Origin: Gammaproteobacteria bacterium
GTDB taxonomy: Bacteria > Pseudomonadota > Gammaproteobacteria > Pseudomonadales > Azotimanducaceae
Direction of reading: 5' to 3'
Assembly: GCA_004357385.1 (NCBI GenBank)
Contig: SMWF01000001.1
Location: forward strand, 38,579 to 102,578
DNA length: 64,000 nucleotides
Shown here: piece by piece, positions 19,848 to 28,943 of the stretch
How the letters are laid out: every line of letters begins with the position of its first letter
Numbering within the stretch: the first letter of the stretch is position 1
The notes under the pieces: model-generated
What the model saw: only the letters and a program-made list of their open reading frames with translations
What the model was told of the DNA's origin: nothing
The model's database searches: none
Made by a program: the position numbers and the translations under genes

Positions 19848-21135
19848 CGGCGTCGAGCGTTTCGACGCGAATCCGGGTAATCGTGTCGACGACGTCGTCG
19901 AGCTGCTGGATCTCACGCAATGCCTGATTCAGATCGCGCTCGATCACCCGGTGGGTCAGGATGATGACCGGCACCCAGGCGGTTCCGGTATCCGCCCTGA
20001 TCGCCTGTTCGCGCTGGATCACCGACTCGATGCTGATCTCCTTGCTGCTGAGAATCTGCGCAACCCTGGCCATCACGCCGGGTTGATCGGCCGCGGGAAT
20101 GCGCAAATAGTACGCCGACTCGATGTCGTCAATCGGGACACGCGCCGGTGCGGGGTCCTGTCCGAACGCGGGTAAGGCATTACCCCGGGCCACATCTATC
20201 AGGTCGGCAACCACCGCCGAGGCGCTGGGCAATGCACCGGCCCCCGGTCCGCAGTATAGCGATGCACCGACGGCGTCGCTGTGGATGACCACCGCATTGG
20301 TCACCCCGTCGACCCGGGACAGCAACCGTGTCTCAGGCACCAGGGTCGGATGCACGCGCATCTCGATGCCGGCCGAGGTCCGGCGGGTGATTCCAAGGTG
20401 TTTGATACGGTATCCGAGCGCGGCCGCGTACTCGATGTCTTCCGCGGTGATTGCCCCGATGCCCTCCGTATAGACGGCATCGAACTGCAGTGGCGTGTCG
20501 AACGCCAGCGCGGACAGGATCGACAACTTGTGCGCCGCATCGATCCCGTCGACGTCAAAGGCAGGATCTGCCTCGGCGTAGCCAAGTGCCTGGGCGCTGG
20601 CCAGTGCATCCGCGAAACTCGCACCGTCGCTGGCCATCGCGGAGAGGATATAGTTCGAGGTGCCGTTGATGATACCGGCGATCCAATGAATTCGATTCCC
20701 GGCCAGCCCCTCGCTCAATGCTTTGACGATCGGAATGCCGCCCGCGACCGCCGCCTCGAAACGGACCATCACCCCCGCGTTCCGGGCTGCAGCCAGCAGT
20801 TCCTGGCCATGCAGCGCAATCAGCGCTTTGTTTGCAGTAACGAAGTGTTTGGCCGCGCCACAGCTGTCGGACATCAGCTGTCGCGCCGCCGCCTCGCCAC
20901 CCATCGTCTCGACCACCACATCGACATCCGACGCTCTCACGACATCGTCCAGGCGGGTGCTGAAAGTTGCGCCCGCGAGATCGACCTCCGGCTTCGGGGT
21001 GCGGCTGGCAACCCGGGTGATAATCACGGACCGGCCGGCCCGACGCGCAATGCTGGACGCATTGCGGGCAAGCAGCTCCACCACGCCCTGACCCACGGTA
21101 CCCAGACCACAAAGACCCACCCGCAACGGTTCCAC
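19840..21135 (-). CDS. hom: Homoserine dehydrogenase
   Basis: Monofunctional enzyme reducing aspartate semialdehyde to homoserine, the branch point for threonine and methionine. The NAD(P)-binding GLCGLGTVGQGV lies at the N-terminus. The catalytic core includes NGTSNYIL and GYAEADPAFDVDG, and a C-terminal ACT domain (about 340-431, IPAADQPGVMARV) suggests amino-acid feedback. I chose GTG at 21135 because GGAGG lies four bases upstream; TTG at 21153 is the upstream alternative. There is no thrC downstream. Confidence 0.95.
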   Translation of the reverse strand: MEPLRVGLCGLGTVGQGVVELLARNASSIARRAGRSVIITRVASRTPKPEVDLAGATFSTRLDDVVRASDVDVVVETMGGEAAARQLMSDSCGAAKHFVTANKALIALHGQELLAAARNAGVMVRFEAAVAGGIPIVKALSEGLAGNRIHWIAGIINGTSNYILSAMASDGASFADALASAQALGYAEADPAFDVDGIDAAHKLSILSALAFDTPLQFDAVYTEGIGAITAEDIEYAAALGYRIKHLGITRRTSAGIEMRVHPTLVPETRLLSRVDGVTNAVVIHSDAVGASLYCGPGAGALPSASAVVADLIDVARGNALPAFGQDPAPARVPIDDIESAYYLRIPAADQPGVMARVAQILSSKEISIESVIQREQAIRADTGTAWVPVIILTHRVIERDLNQALREIQQLDDVVDTITRIRVETLDADG

Positions 21136-21222
21136 CGGCCCTCCAACAGGCAAAAGATGCAGGGGAACCTAGCGGCCCGAGCCCGCCTGTGTCAATTCAT
21201 CTGGATCAACAGGCCCTGCGGA

Positions 21223-22026
21223 TCAGCTGGGTTCGATCCCCAGCGTCCTGGCCAACTCGTCCGCCGAGAGGTACCCCGGCAGCAGCTGCCCATCGGGCAA
21301 AACGATTGCCGGCGTGCCGGTGACGCCCACGCTACGCCCCAGCTGATAGTGCCTGGCAACCGGATTGTCACAGGTGACCGCGGCAAGCTCCTCACCGCGC
21401 TTCAGGCGCGTCAATGCTTCATTCCGATCGTCACTGCACCAGGCCGTTACGATCTTGTCGTAGCTCTCCGAGCCAATACCCGCGCGAGGGTACGCGAGGT
21501 AGCGCACCTCGATGCCCATCGCGTTCATCTGCGGCACTTCGAGATGCAGCTTGCGGCAGTATCCACAGTCGACATCGGTGAATACGCTGATCGACGCCCG
21601 AGTAACACCCTGGGGCGAGAACACCAGTTGTTCGTCCATCGCGACCGTAGCCATCAACTCGAGGCGTTTGGCGATCCGTTGCTGCTCCGCAAGATTGATC
21701 AGGTCCGTGTCACCCAGCTCGTACAGGTCGCCGGCGAACAGATATCGTGCGTCTGCTGTGACATAGAGGATCTGGCCGCCAGCCAGCTCGACGCCAAACA
21801 TGCCCGGCATTGGCGCCGGACGGACCTCTTCGATCGGCAGATCCGGACGCAATTCGCGCAGCCGCTGCATGATCAACGATGCGTCGGCTCCGGGGCCCCC
21901 TGGGGCTCCGAGGGACCGTCCCGCCCCGTCCGCGCCCGCCGCTGAATGCGCCACACCCACCATCCCCAGCGCGAGCACGCCGAACGCAAGGCCAGCGCAC
22001 CGCGAAATTGCTGAACTGTTTTTCAT
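21223..22026 (-). CDS. dsbC: Thiol:disulfide interchange protein DsbC
   Basis: Periplasmic disulfide isomerase. A signal peptide covers the first 25 or so residues from the ATG at 22026 (KNSSAISRCAGLAFGVLALGM). An N-terminal dimerisation domain follows, then a thioredoxin-like domain with the CGYC active site (FTDVDCGYCRKLH). A second cysteine pair lies further on (WCSDDRNEAL and VTCDNPVA). A start at 22086 overlaps the xerD stop but would put 20 charged residues before the signal peptide. It sits between xerD and hom, as in Pseudomonas. Confidence 0.94.
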   Translation of the reverse strand: MKNSSAISRCAGLAFGVLALGMVGVAHSAAGADGAGRSLGAPGGPGADASLIMQRLRELRPDLPIEEVRPAPMPGMFGVELAGGQILYVTADARYLFAGDLYELGDTDLINLAEQQRIAKRLELMATVAMDEQLVFSPQGVTRASISVFTDVDCGYCRKLHLEVPQMNAMGIEVRYLAYPRAGIGSESYDKIVTAWCSDDRNEALTRLKRGEELAAVTCDNPVARHYQLGRSVGVTGTPAIVLPDGQLLPGYLSADELARTLGIEPS

Positions 22027-22082
22027 CCTCGGCTTCCGTTTCGTCGGGCAGCTGAGCTTGGACCGTCGTTGCGGGTCAAAAT

Positions 22083-22973
22083 TCATCCTCGAGGGTGGTG
22101 TTCCTGGTGCAACGACTTCAAGCGCCGCTGCGCCACGTGAGTATAGATCTGGGTGGTGGATAAATCCGCATGTCCAAGCATCATCTGCACGGCTCTCAGA
22201 TCAGCGCCGTGATTCACCAGATGTGTGGCAAACGCATGCCGTAGCGTGTGGGGCGAAATTGTGACGCGCATCCCAGCCTGGCGGGCATAGCGCTTGACCG
22301 CATACCAGAACGTCTGACGGGTCATGGCCCGGCCACGCCGGCTGGGAAACAGCACGTCGCTGGTACGTTCTCCCAGCAGCAGCGCCCGGCCACTTCCAAG
22401 GTAGCGCTGCAACCAGTCAAGCGCCTCTTCACCAACGGGCACGAGCCGTTCCCGGCCGCCCTTGCCAATCACCCGCACCACGCCCTGGCGCAGGTTGAGC
22501 ATGCTGAGCTTCAGTCCAACCAGCTCGGACACCCGAAGTCCCGTGGCGTACAGCAGTTCCAGCATGCTGCGGTCCCGCAAGCCGATGGGTTGGTCGCAGT
22601 CCGGTGCCTCAAGCAGCGCCGTCACCTGAGCTTCGGACAGCGATTCCGGTAGTCGGCGACCGAGTTTAGGCAGGTCCAGGCGCTGGGTGGGATCCAGGGC
22701 GATGATGCCCTGCTCGGCGAGTTGCCGGTAAAACCCGCGCAGGCACGACAACAGGCGTGCGGTAGAACGTGAACTGTAGCCCGCTTCCTGGCGTTCACCG
22801 AGGAATTCGAACAGATCGTCCGGACGCGCCCGATCGAGTGATCGTGGCGACAACCATTTTGCAAACGTCTGGAGATCACGTCGATAGGCCTGCAACGTGT
22901 TGGCCGCGAGACCGCGCTGCAACCACATTGCGTCCAGGTGCCGATCGATGAGCGTCACGTCAGTCACTGGCAA
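22083..22973 (-). CDS. xerD: Site-specific tyrosine recombinase XerD
   Basis: Chromosome-dimer resolution recombinase, the partner of XerC at dif. The core SAM-like N-domain fills about 1-95. The catalytic residues are all present: Arg147 (TGLRVSE), Lys171, His242 and Arg245 (PHTLRHAFATHL), His268 (LGHADLSTTQIYTH) and nucleophile Tyr277. 296 residues. The start is uncertain: TTG at 22973, or GTG at 22967 or 22958, none with a strong ribosome-binding site. It heads the xerD-dsbC-hom-recJ-prfB-lysS-ung run, after a long non-coding gap. Confidence 0.95.
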   Translation of the reverse strand: MPVTDVTLIDRHLDAMWLQRGLAANTLQAYRRDLQTFAKWLSPRSLDRARPDDLFEFLGERQEAGYSSRSTARLLSCLRGFYRQLAEQGIIALDPTQRLDLPKLGRRLPESLSEAQVTALLEAPDCDQPIGLRDRSMLELLYATGLRVSELVGLKLSMLNLRQGVVRVIGKGGRERLVPVGEEALDWLQRYLGSGRALLLGERTSDVLFPSRRGRAMTRQTFWYAVKRYARQAGMRVTISPHTLRHAFATHLVNHGADLRAVQMMLGHADLSTTQIYTHVAQRRLKSLHQEHHPRG

Positions 22974-23151
22974 AATTCGTCGTCAGATGACCCTGTTTGT
23001 TAGTTCAGTTCACAATGTAAACGGGATCTAAATTCTCACGCTGCCGACAGATTACACCAATAACTGCATGAAAAATAACCACTTACCTAGATATTCTTGG
23101 AATAACTCACGCGCATCGGATTTCTGGCACGGTTGCTGCACATAGCGTTGT

Positions 23152-23321
23152 AGCTTCAACGAACATACGAGCTGTCCCCCTCGGTTCGTTGAAGCTCGCG
23201 GCAGATCGGTCGTCTCTCCCCGATCGCTGCATAGCGTTCAGCCCACCAGGACCGGACGCAACCAGCTTGTTAGGCGACACCTTCCCCTCCTTGGTCTGCG
23301 CCTAGCAAGCTGGTTTTCTTT
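23152..23321 (+). ncRNA. Candidate structured small RNA (plus strand)
   Basis: Two hairpins in series end with a 17-bp stem containing one mismatch or wobble and a TTTTCTTTT-type tail, the form of an intrinsic terminator on the plus strand. No plus-strand gene precedes it, so the terminator would serve an unannotated transcript. I could not find a convincing -35/-10 pair upstream, and the structure could instead belong to the 3' end of the rplS message or the xerD leader. Confidence 0.35.
23260..23321 (+). terminator. Intrinsic terminator-like hairpin
   Basis: A 17-bp stem, AACCAGCTTGTTAGGCG paired with CGCCTAGCAAGCTGGTT, has a 22-base loop and is followed by TTCTTTT. On the minus strand the stem is followed by GCGTCC, so a terminator in the rplS direction is less likely. 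Confidence 0.55.
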
Positions 23322-23357
23322 TCGCAGGGTACCCTCGGATGGCCAGGCCGTATCCGC

Positions 23358-23708
23358 CTAGACTTTTTCCTTGATCCGCGCGGCGCGGCCGGTAAGACCG
23401 CGAAGGTAGTACAACTTCGCCTGGCGTACGTCGCCGCGGCGTTTCACCTCAACCGCCGCAATCAACGGGCTGTGACTCTGGAAGGTTCGTTCGACACCCA
23501 CGCCGTGAGAGATCTTGCGCACGGTGAATGACGAGTTGAGGCCACGATTGCGCTTGCCAATCACCACGCCTTCGAACGCCTGCAATCGCTCCCTGTTGCC
23601 TTCTTTGACTCGGACCCGGACGACAACAGTATCACCCGGCCTGAATTCCGGTAGGTCGGCCTTCAGCTGTTCCGATTCCAACGCGTCGATAATCTTATTG
23701 TTCCGCAT
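23358..23708 (-). CDS. rplS: 50S ribosomal protein L19
   Basis: Large-subunit protein at the 30S-50S interface. Family features include [16 protein letters not shown] near the N-terminus and [22 protein letters not shown] in the centre, then [26 protein letters not shown] at the end. 116 residues, normal length. It is the last gene of the ffh-rpsP-rimM-trmD-rplS run, four bases after trmD. Confidence 0.98.
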   Translation of the reverse strand: MRNNKIIDALESEQLKADLPEFRPGDTVVVRVRVKEGNRERLQAFEGVVIGKRNRGLNSSFTVRKISHGVGVERTFQSHSPLIAAVEVKRRGDVRQAKLYYLRGLTGRAARIKEKV

Positions 23709-23712
23709 CTTC

Positions 23713-24477
23713 TCACTCCTCGTTTTCGAGCCGGGACCCTACAAAATGTTCCCGCAACAGCCCGCGCTCCTCATCCGATAGGGAGCGTCGAGCCAACATG
23801 TCCGGGCGGCGTTCGTAGGTTCGTCGCAAGGACTCGCCCAAACGCCAACGGCGTACCGCTTCGTGGTCGCCACTCAACAATACGTCCGGAACCTGGTGTC
23901 CCAGCACACGTTCCGGTCGCGTGTAATGCGGACAATCCAGCAATCCGTTGCGGTGAGATTCGTAGTCGGCCGATTCCGGATTGCCAAGGGTTCCGGGCAG
24001 ACACCGCGCGACCGCGTCGATCACCACCATGACCGGCAATTCACCTCCGGTCAGCACGTAATCTCCGATCGACAACTCTTCGTCGATCACTTCATCCATC
24101 AGGCGCTCGTCAATTCCTTCGTAGCGCCCGGCGACCAGCACCAGCGCCGGCTCGGCTGCCAATCGTTGCACGTTGGCCTGATTCAGCGTCACCCCCTGGG
24201 GCGAGAGGTAAACCACCCTCGCCGGCTGAGTCGATGCGCTCGGAGCCTGCGCCTTGCTCGCCTGGATCGCGGCCAACAGCGGCGCGACCTTCATCACCAT
24301 TCCCGGTCCACCGCCATACGGTCGGTCATCTACGGTGGAATGGCGATCCTCCGCGAAATCGCGCGGGTTCTGGACCTCGAACTGCAGGACGCCCTGCGCT
24401 ATGGCCCGCGCCAACACACCTTGCTCCGAAATGATCCGCATCATCTCCGGAAACAAGCTGACTACGCCAATCCACAT
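23713..24477 (-). CDS. trmD: tRNA (guanine-N1)-methyltransferase
   Basis: Makes m1G37 in tRNAs, preventing +1 frameshifting; SAM-dependent SPOUT enzyme with a trefoil knot. Recognisable blocks are VSLFPEM near the start, [21 protein letters not shown] and [13 protein letters not shown], which form the knot and active site. 254 residues. It follows rimM by ten bases. Confidence 0.97.
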   Translation of the reverse strand: MWIGVVSLFPEMMRIISEQGVLARAIAQGVLQFEVQNPRDFAEDRHSTVDDRPYGGGPGMVMKVAPLLAAIQASKAQAPSASTQPARVVYLSPQGVTLNQANVQRLAAEPALVLVAGRYEGIDERLMDEVIDEELSIGDYVLTGGELPVMVVIDAVARCLPGTLGNPESADYESHRNGLLDCPHYTRPERVLGHQVPDVLLSGDHEAVRRWRLGESLRRTYERRPDMLARRSLSDEERGLLREHFVGSRLENEE

Positions 24478-24487
24478 CTACCCAACC

Positions 24488-24979
24488 TCAGTAGTCGGCT
24501 TGCCATTGGGCGATCATTCGTCCCGCGCTCAGATCGACCGAGGTCACTATCTGACGGACGAACGGGATCAGAACCTGCCCCGCATCACCCTCAACCACCA
24601 AGACATCGTGCGCGCCTGTCTCGATCAGCCGCACCACCCGACCTAACGCAGCTCCATCACCGCTCTGCACGGTGAGCCCGACCAGATCCTTCCAGTAGTA
24701 TTCGTTTTCCTCGGTCGCGGGGAGAACTTCCTCCGCCACACCGATCTCCAATCCTTTGTAGCCCTCGATCGCTGTCCGGTCATCGACCCCATCAAGGTGT
24801 GCCACGACGCCTTTCTGATGACTTCTTGCGCCGTCCACCTCCAGTGGCCGCCAGTCTCCATCCGAACGAACATACCAGGGCTCGTAGCGCAGAATGTTGA
24901 GGGCTGGGACCGTGAAAGACGAAATCCGCGCCCAACCTTTGACGCCATACGCCGCGCCAAACTTTCCCACCACCACCAT
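24488..24979 (-). CDS. rimM: Ribosome maturation factor RimM
   Basis: Binds S19 and assists 30S head assembly. The N-terminal domain begins VVVGKFGAAYGVKGW and the PRC-barrel half contains EYYWKDLVGLTV and the closing VLIPFVRQIV. 163 residues, slightly short but complete. It starts ten bases after rpsP in the usual rpsP-rimM-trmD-rplS order. Confidence 0.95.
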   Translation of the reverse strand: MVVVGKFGAAYGVKGWARISSFTVPALNILRYEPWYVRSDGDWRPLEVDGARSHQKGVVAHLDGVDDRTAIEGYKGLEIGVAEEVLPATEENEYYWKDLVGLTVQSGDGAALGRVVRLIETGAHDVLVVEGDAGQVLIPFVRQIVTSVDLSAGRMIAQWQADY

Positions 24980-24989
24980 TGCGCTGCAA

Positions 24990-25262
24990 TCAGGCTTCGG
25001 CCGCGACCTCCGCCGTCGCAGCGCTGCGGGCCCGTTTGATCAGCTTGGTGACCCGTTCGGATGGTTTGGCACCCACCGACAGCCAGTAATCCACGCGCTC
25101 GAGGTCCACCCGGAGTTGCTCTGCCTTGCCTTTAGCCAGAGGATTGAAGAATCCGACGCGCTCGACGAAACGACCGTCGCGCTTAGCGCTGCGGTCCGCC
25201 ACGGTGAGGTGATAGAACGGCGCTTTCTTCGCGCCGTGGCGCGCCAACCGTATCGTTACCAT
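24990..25262 (-). CDS. rpsP: 30S ribosomal protein S16
   Basis: Small-subunit assembly protein. It begins [24 protein letters not shown], typical of S16 with a conserved R-x-G pattern, then VGFFNPLA and the C-terminal VGAKPSERV. 90 residues. It follows ffh by 53 bases and leads the ribosomal protein/tRNA methylase set. Confidence 0.97.
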   Translation of the reverse strand: MVTIRLARHGAKKAPFYHLTVADRSAKRDGRFVERVGFFNPLAKGKAEQLRVDLERVDYWLSVGAKPSERVTKLIKRARSAATAEVAAEA

Positions 25263-25315
25263 GCAAATGCCCTGATCGAAAGGCGCGGTATTGTAATGGA
25301 AGGGTCCGCGGTTGC

Positions 25316-26683
25316 CTAGCGCGACGGGAAGCTCTGGCCGGGCCGCCGGCCCTGCAATCCGCGCATCATCCTCTGCATGCCGCCTTTCCGGGTGACTTTC
25401 TTCATGACCTTTTGCATCTGCTTGTGTTGCTTCAGCAACCGGTTCACGTCCTGAATCCGGGTCCCGCTGCCCGAAGCAATGCGGCGCTTCCGGGAGCCGT
25501 TGATGACATCGGGGAACTGCCGCTCCTGGGGCGTCATCGAGCCGATGATCGCCTCGAGCCGGCGAGACATCTGGTCACCAAACTGGCTCTCCACTTCCTT
25601 CTGCAGATTGCCCATACCGGGCAATTTATCAATCATGCTGGAGATTCCACCCATGTTCGACATCTGCTGAAGCTGATCTCGAAAATCCTCGAGATTGAAC
25701 TTGCTGCCGCGCTGAAGCTTCCGGGCAAGCCGCTCGGCCTTGGTCTTGTCCACCTTGCGTTCCGCTTCTTCGATCAGGGTGAGCACGTCACCCATGCCAA
25801 GAATTCGCGAGGCGATTCGATCCGGATGGAAGGGTTCGAGGGCATCGGTCTTCTCGCCAATGCCCAGGAACTTGATCGGCTTGCCCGTGATAGATCGCAC
25901 CGACAACGCCGCACCGCCGCGCGAATCGCCATCGGCCTTGGCCAGCACGACGCCGGTCAACGGCAGCACCGCATTAAAGGCGGCAGCGGTATTCGCCGCG
26001 TCCTGGCCGGTCATGGCATCCACCACAAACAGCGTTTCGACAGGATCGAGCGCTGAATGCAGCTCGCTGATCTCCGCCATCATATCTTCATCGACGGCCA
26101 GCCGGCCCGCGGTATCTACAATCAGCACGTCGACGAACCGGGTCTTTGCCTCGTGCACCGCGCGCGTGACGATGGCTAACGGCGTCTCGTCTCTCGAACT
26201 GGATATGAACTCCGCATCGACCTCGGCCGCCAGAATTTCGAGCTGTTCGATGGCTGCGGGCCGATAGACATCCGCGCTGACAACGGCCACCTTCTTCTTC
26301 TCGCGCTGCTTCAGGTAGCCCGCCAGTTTGGCCACGGTGGTGGTCTTGCCGACACCCTGCAGCCCGGCCATCAGCACGATCGCCGGCGGCGTGACCGCGA
26401 GGTCGAGGGCATCGTTGGCTGCGCCCATCAACTCAACCAGTTCGCTATGCACGATCTTGACGAACATCTCACCGGGGTTGAGGCTTAGATTGACATCCTG
26501 GCCCACGGCCCGGACCCGGACGCGCTCGATGAAACCCTTCACGACGCTCAGAGCCACGTCCGCTTCCAACAGCGCCATCCGGACTTCACGCAGCGAATCC
26601 TTGATGTTTTCTTCGGTGAGCCGTGCTCTGCCGGAAACACCCTTCAGCGTTCGGGTCAGACGATCGGATAGGTTTTCGAACAT
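25316..26683 (-). CDS. ffh: Signal recognition particle protein Ffh (SRP54)
   Basis: GTPase subunit of SRP; it binds 4.5S RNA and targets nascent membrane proteins to FtsY. The N domain covers about 1-90, and the G domain has its P-loop [10 protein letters not shown] at 107-116, DTAGR and [13 protein letters not shown]. The methionine-rich M domain ends in [22 protein letters not shown]. 455 residues. A good -10 box (TATAAT, minus strand) lies 28 bases upstream. It is divergent from ypjD. Confidence 0.97.
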   Translation of the reverse strand: MFENLSDRLTRTLKGVSGRARLTEENIKDSLREVRMALLEADVALSVVKGFIERVRVRAVGQDVNLSLNPGEMFVKIVHSELVELMGAANDALDLAVTPPAIVLMAGLQGVGKTTTVAKLAGYLKQREKKKVAVVSADVYRPAAIEQLEILAAEVDAEFISSSRDETPLAIVTRAVHEAKTRFVDVLIVDTAGRLAVDEDMMAEISELHSALDPVETLFVVDAMTGQDAANTAAAFNAVLPLTGVVLAKADGDSRGGAALSVRSITGKPIKFLGIGEKTDALEPFHPDRIASRILGMGDVLTLIEEAERKVDKTKAERLARKLQRGSKFNLEDFRDQLQQMSNMGGISSMIDKLPGMGNLQKEVESQFGDQMSRRLEAIIGSMTPQERQFPDVINGSRKRRIASGSGTRIQDVNRLLKQHKQMQKVMKKVTRKGGMQRMMRGLQGRRPGQSFPSR

Positions 26684-26710
26684 GTCGCTTCCCGCGTGAA
26701 TCTGCGGCGC

Positions 26711-26716
26711 ATTATA
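26711..26716 (-). promoter_or_regulatory. Likely -10 box for the ffh operon
   Basis: Minus-strand TATAAT, a perfect consensus, lies 28 bases before the ffh ATG, which leaves about a 20-base leader containing GGGAAG. No good -35 is visible at 16-18 bases. Confidence 0.4.
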
Positions 26717-26791
26717 ACGGCAAGACCTGCCGCCAGCGGGGCGTTGAATTCACCGAGCCTTGTCGTCAAACTGACTGGCACCCATAAACGC

Positions 26792-27601
26792 ATGGCACGT
26801 ATGAACCCTGCGTACTTCGGTCTGGGCGCCTCACTGCTGTACCTCGCCGGCACTGCAATCCAAGGCTCCGCCGCAAATCAAGAAACCGCAGCGCCGCGAG
26901 CATTCCACGCGTTCACGCTTGGCGCGTTCGGGCTGCACGCCGGTACCTGCTATCTGGTGATGGCGCAGCCCCAGGGCGTCGACCTGGGATTGTTCGCGGT
27001 GGCATCACTGACGTTCTTCATTCTCGGGCTGGCGCTGTACGTGTCGGCACTGCGGGTGCCCATCGGCAATCTGTTTCTGGTGGTGCTGCCGCTGAGTGCA
27101 GCTAGCGTCATCGCTTCGGTGTTCTACCACGGCACCCCGATTGCCTATACCGAGTTTTCCGGTGGTCTACTCGGCCATGTGTTGTTGTCGATCCTCGCCT
27201 ACACAGTGCTGCTGTGTGCTGCATGCCAGTCAGTCGCGCTATCGGTTCAGGAACACGCGTTGAAAGCCAGGCGCTCAATGAGCTGGCTGCGCCTGCTGCC
27301 GCCGCTGCAGAGTATGGAAACGCTGCTGTTTCAGTTGTTGTGGATCGGCTTTGCGCTGCTGACCCTGGCCATCGGCTCGGGCTTTGTGTACCTGGACGAC
27401 ATGTTCGCCCAGCACGTCGTCCACCATACGGTGCTGGCGCTGGCGTCGTGGGTCACCTTCGTCATCCTGCTGCTCGGCCGGTTCGCGTTCGGCTGGCGAG
27501 GTACTACCGCCACCCGCTGGACATGGGTCGGGTTCGCGCTGCTGGCGGTGGGTTACTTCGGTAGCAAGCTTGTGCTTGAGATCATTCTGGACGGCGGCTG
27601 A
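26792..27601 (+). CDS. ypjD: CcsA/YpjD-type inner-membrane protein
   Basis: Integral membrane protein of the cytochrome c assembly (CcsA-like) superfamily, typically encoded beside ffh. About eight membrane segments are visible from the ATG at 26792 onwards, and the histidine pair in the C-terminal half (FAQHVVHHTVLALASW) lies in the region where family members bind haem. 269 residues; the frame is open back to 26696 but that part lies in the ffh promoter region. The specific role of YpjD is not settled. It overlaps corB by one base (TGATG). Confidence 0.85.
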   Translation: MARMNPAYFGLGASLLYLAGTAIQGSAANQETAAPRAFHAFTLGAFGLHAGTCYLVMAQPQGVDLGLFAVASLTFFILGLALYVSALRVPIGNLFLVVLPLSAASVIASVFYHGTPIAYTEFSGGLLGHVLLSILAYTVLLCAACQSVALSVQEHALKARRSMSWLRLLPPLQSMETLLFQLLWIGFALLTLAIGSGFVYLDDMFAQHVVHHTVLALASWVTFVILLLGRFAFGWRGTTATRWTWVGFALLAVGYFGSKLVLEIILDGG

Positions 27602-28893
27602 TGTTCTTCGACCAGATACCGATAGGCGCGCTGTTCGGACTCATCGTCGTATTGACCCTGGTTTCCGGGTACTTCTCCGGAACCGAGACCGCGATGATGG
27701 CACTGGACCGCTACCGCCTGCGCCACCTGGTGAAGCAGAAACATCGTGGCGCGCGCAAGGTGAGTCGGCTGCTGCGCCGACCGGACCGCCTGCTTGGCGT
27801 TATCCTGATCGGTAACAATCTGGTCAATGCGCTGGCCGCGACGGTCGCGGCGGTGATCGGCCTCAAGCTGTTCGGTGACGTCGGGCTGGCCGTGGCGCCC
27901 TTTGTATTCACCCTGTTCTTTCTGATCTTCGCCGAGGTGGCACCCAAGACGATCGCCGCATACAACCCGGAGCGCGTTGCGTTTACCTCCGTCTTTCTCC
28001 TCGATCCGTTGTTGCGTATTTCGCGACCACTGGTGATCTTCGTCAACGCGATCAGCAACGTGCTGGTGCGGCCGTTCGTCTCCGACCAGGACCCGAATCG
28101 GCGGGACCGCCTCACCATGGAGGAACTGCGCACCGTGCTCGATGGCGGCGCAAGCATTCCCGAGCAGCGCCAGAGCATGCTGCTAGGGATCGTGGATCTG
28201 GAAAAAGTAACTGTTAACGACATCATGGTGCCGCGCAGCGAGATCGTCGGAATCGACATCGAAGACAGCATCCCCGAAATCATGACCTGCATCTCCTCCA
28301 GCCAACACACGCGACTACCGGTGTTCAAGGACAACATCAATCAGGTCATTGGCATCCTCCACCTGCGCCGCGCGGTCCGCTTCATCCAACAGGGGACCTT
28401 CACCAAGGCCGAACTGCTGGAGCAAACGCGCGAACCGTACTTCGTCCCGGAAGCTACGCCCTTGCATACTCAGCTACTGAACTTTCAAAAAGAGAAACGC
28501 CGGATCGGACTGGTGGTAGACGAGTACGGGGACGTCGACGGCATCGTGACCCTCGAAGACATCCTGGAAGAGATCGTGGGCGAGTTCACCACCGATTACG
28601 CTTCGAACCTGCCGGAAATCCATCCCCAGGAAGACGGCGCTTATTACATCGACGGAATGGCGGTGGTGCGCGAAATCAATCGGGCGCTCGGCTGGAGCCT
28701 GCCCATCAGCGGACCCCGGACCCTGAACGGCCTGATCCTTGAGCACCTGGAGTTCATTCCGGAGTCAAACCTCTGCCTGAAGATCGACAATTACCTGATT
28801 GAAACGCTGCAGATCAAAGACAACGTCGTCAGCAACGTCCGGATCTTCGCGCTGCCGGTCGAACCGACTGACGAAGCGGCCGAAGACGAGTGA
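27601..28893 (+). CDS. CNNM/CorB-type membrane protein with CBS domains
   Basis: Member of the HlyC/CorC (CNNM) family, associated with magnesium or cobalt efflux and tolerance. The N-terminal DUF21 domain has about four membrane segments (about 8-28, 60-85, 95-115, 130-150). Two CBS domains follow, about 205-330, marked by VNDIMVPRSEI and EYGDVDGIVTLEDILEEIVGE. The CorC-HlyC domain closes the protein (DGAYYIDGMAVVREINRALGW). 430 residues. It shares its first base with the ypjD stop. Often labelled yfjD or corB. Confidence 0.9.
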   Translation: MFFDQIPIGALFGLIVVLTLVSGYFSGTETAMMALDRYRLRHLVKQKHRGARKVSRLLRRPDRLLGVILIGNNLVNALAATVAAVIGLKLFGDVGLAVAPFVFTLFFLIFAEVAPKTIAAYNPERVAFTSVFLLDPLLRISRPLVIFVNAISNVLVRPFVSDQDPNRRDRLTMEELRTVLDGGASIPEQRQSMLLGIVDLEKVTVNDIMVPRSEIVGIDIEDSIPEIMTCISSSQHTRLPVFKDNINQVIGILHLRRAVRFIQQGTFTKAELLEQTREPYFVPEATPLHTQLLNFQKEKRRIGLVVDEYGDVDGIVTLEDILEEIVGEFTTDYASNLPEIHPQEDGAYYIDGMAVVREINRALGWSLPISGPRTLNGLILEHLEFIPESNLCLKIDNYLIETLQIKDNVVSNVRIFALPVEPTDEAAEDE

Positions 28894-28901
28894 AACCTAT
28901 T

Positions 28902-28930
28902 GGTCCGGGGCGACTCCGTCGCCCCGGACC
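28902..28930. terminator. Bidirectional terminator-like hairpin between corB and leuA
   Basis: A perfect 13-bp stem, GGTCCGGGGCGAC / GTCGCCCCGGACC, with a 3-base loop sits between two convergent genes. The plus-strand tail is TCTTC. The stem is strong but the U-tract is weak in both directions. Confidence 0.65.
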
Positions 28931-28943
28931 TCTTCATGACCTT

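Larger units (their letters stand above)
22974..23357. other. Non-coding gap between rplS and xerD containing two strong hairpins
   Basis: 384 bases with no supported gene. It contains a perfect 13-bp inverted repeat (23152-23164 with 23184-23196), a 6-bp stem (23204-23209 with 23220-23225), and a 17-bp stem (23260-23276 with 23299-23315) followed on the plus strand by a T-rich tract. The motif GCTGCA(CA)TAGCGTT occurs twice, near 23136 and 23226. The first 100 bases are AT-richer than the neighbouring genes. None of the signatures I know for tmRNA, 4.5S or RNase P RNA is present. Confidence 0.75.

Noticed and set aside
20281..21945. Plus-strand open frame of 554 codons opposite hom and dsbC
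   Set aside because: It crosses two intact minus-strand genes and the intergenic boundary, so it is a composition effect.
22974..23357. tmRNA, 4.5S RNA, 6S RNA or RNase P RNA
   Set aside because: I checked for their known signature sequences (for example GGTCAGGTCCGGAAGG of 4.5S RNA) and saw none.
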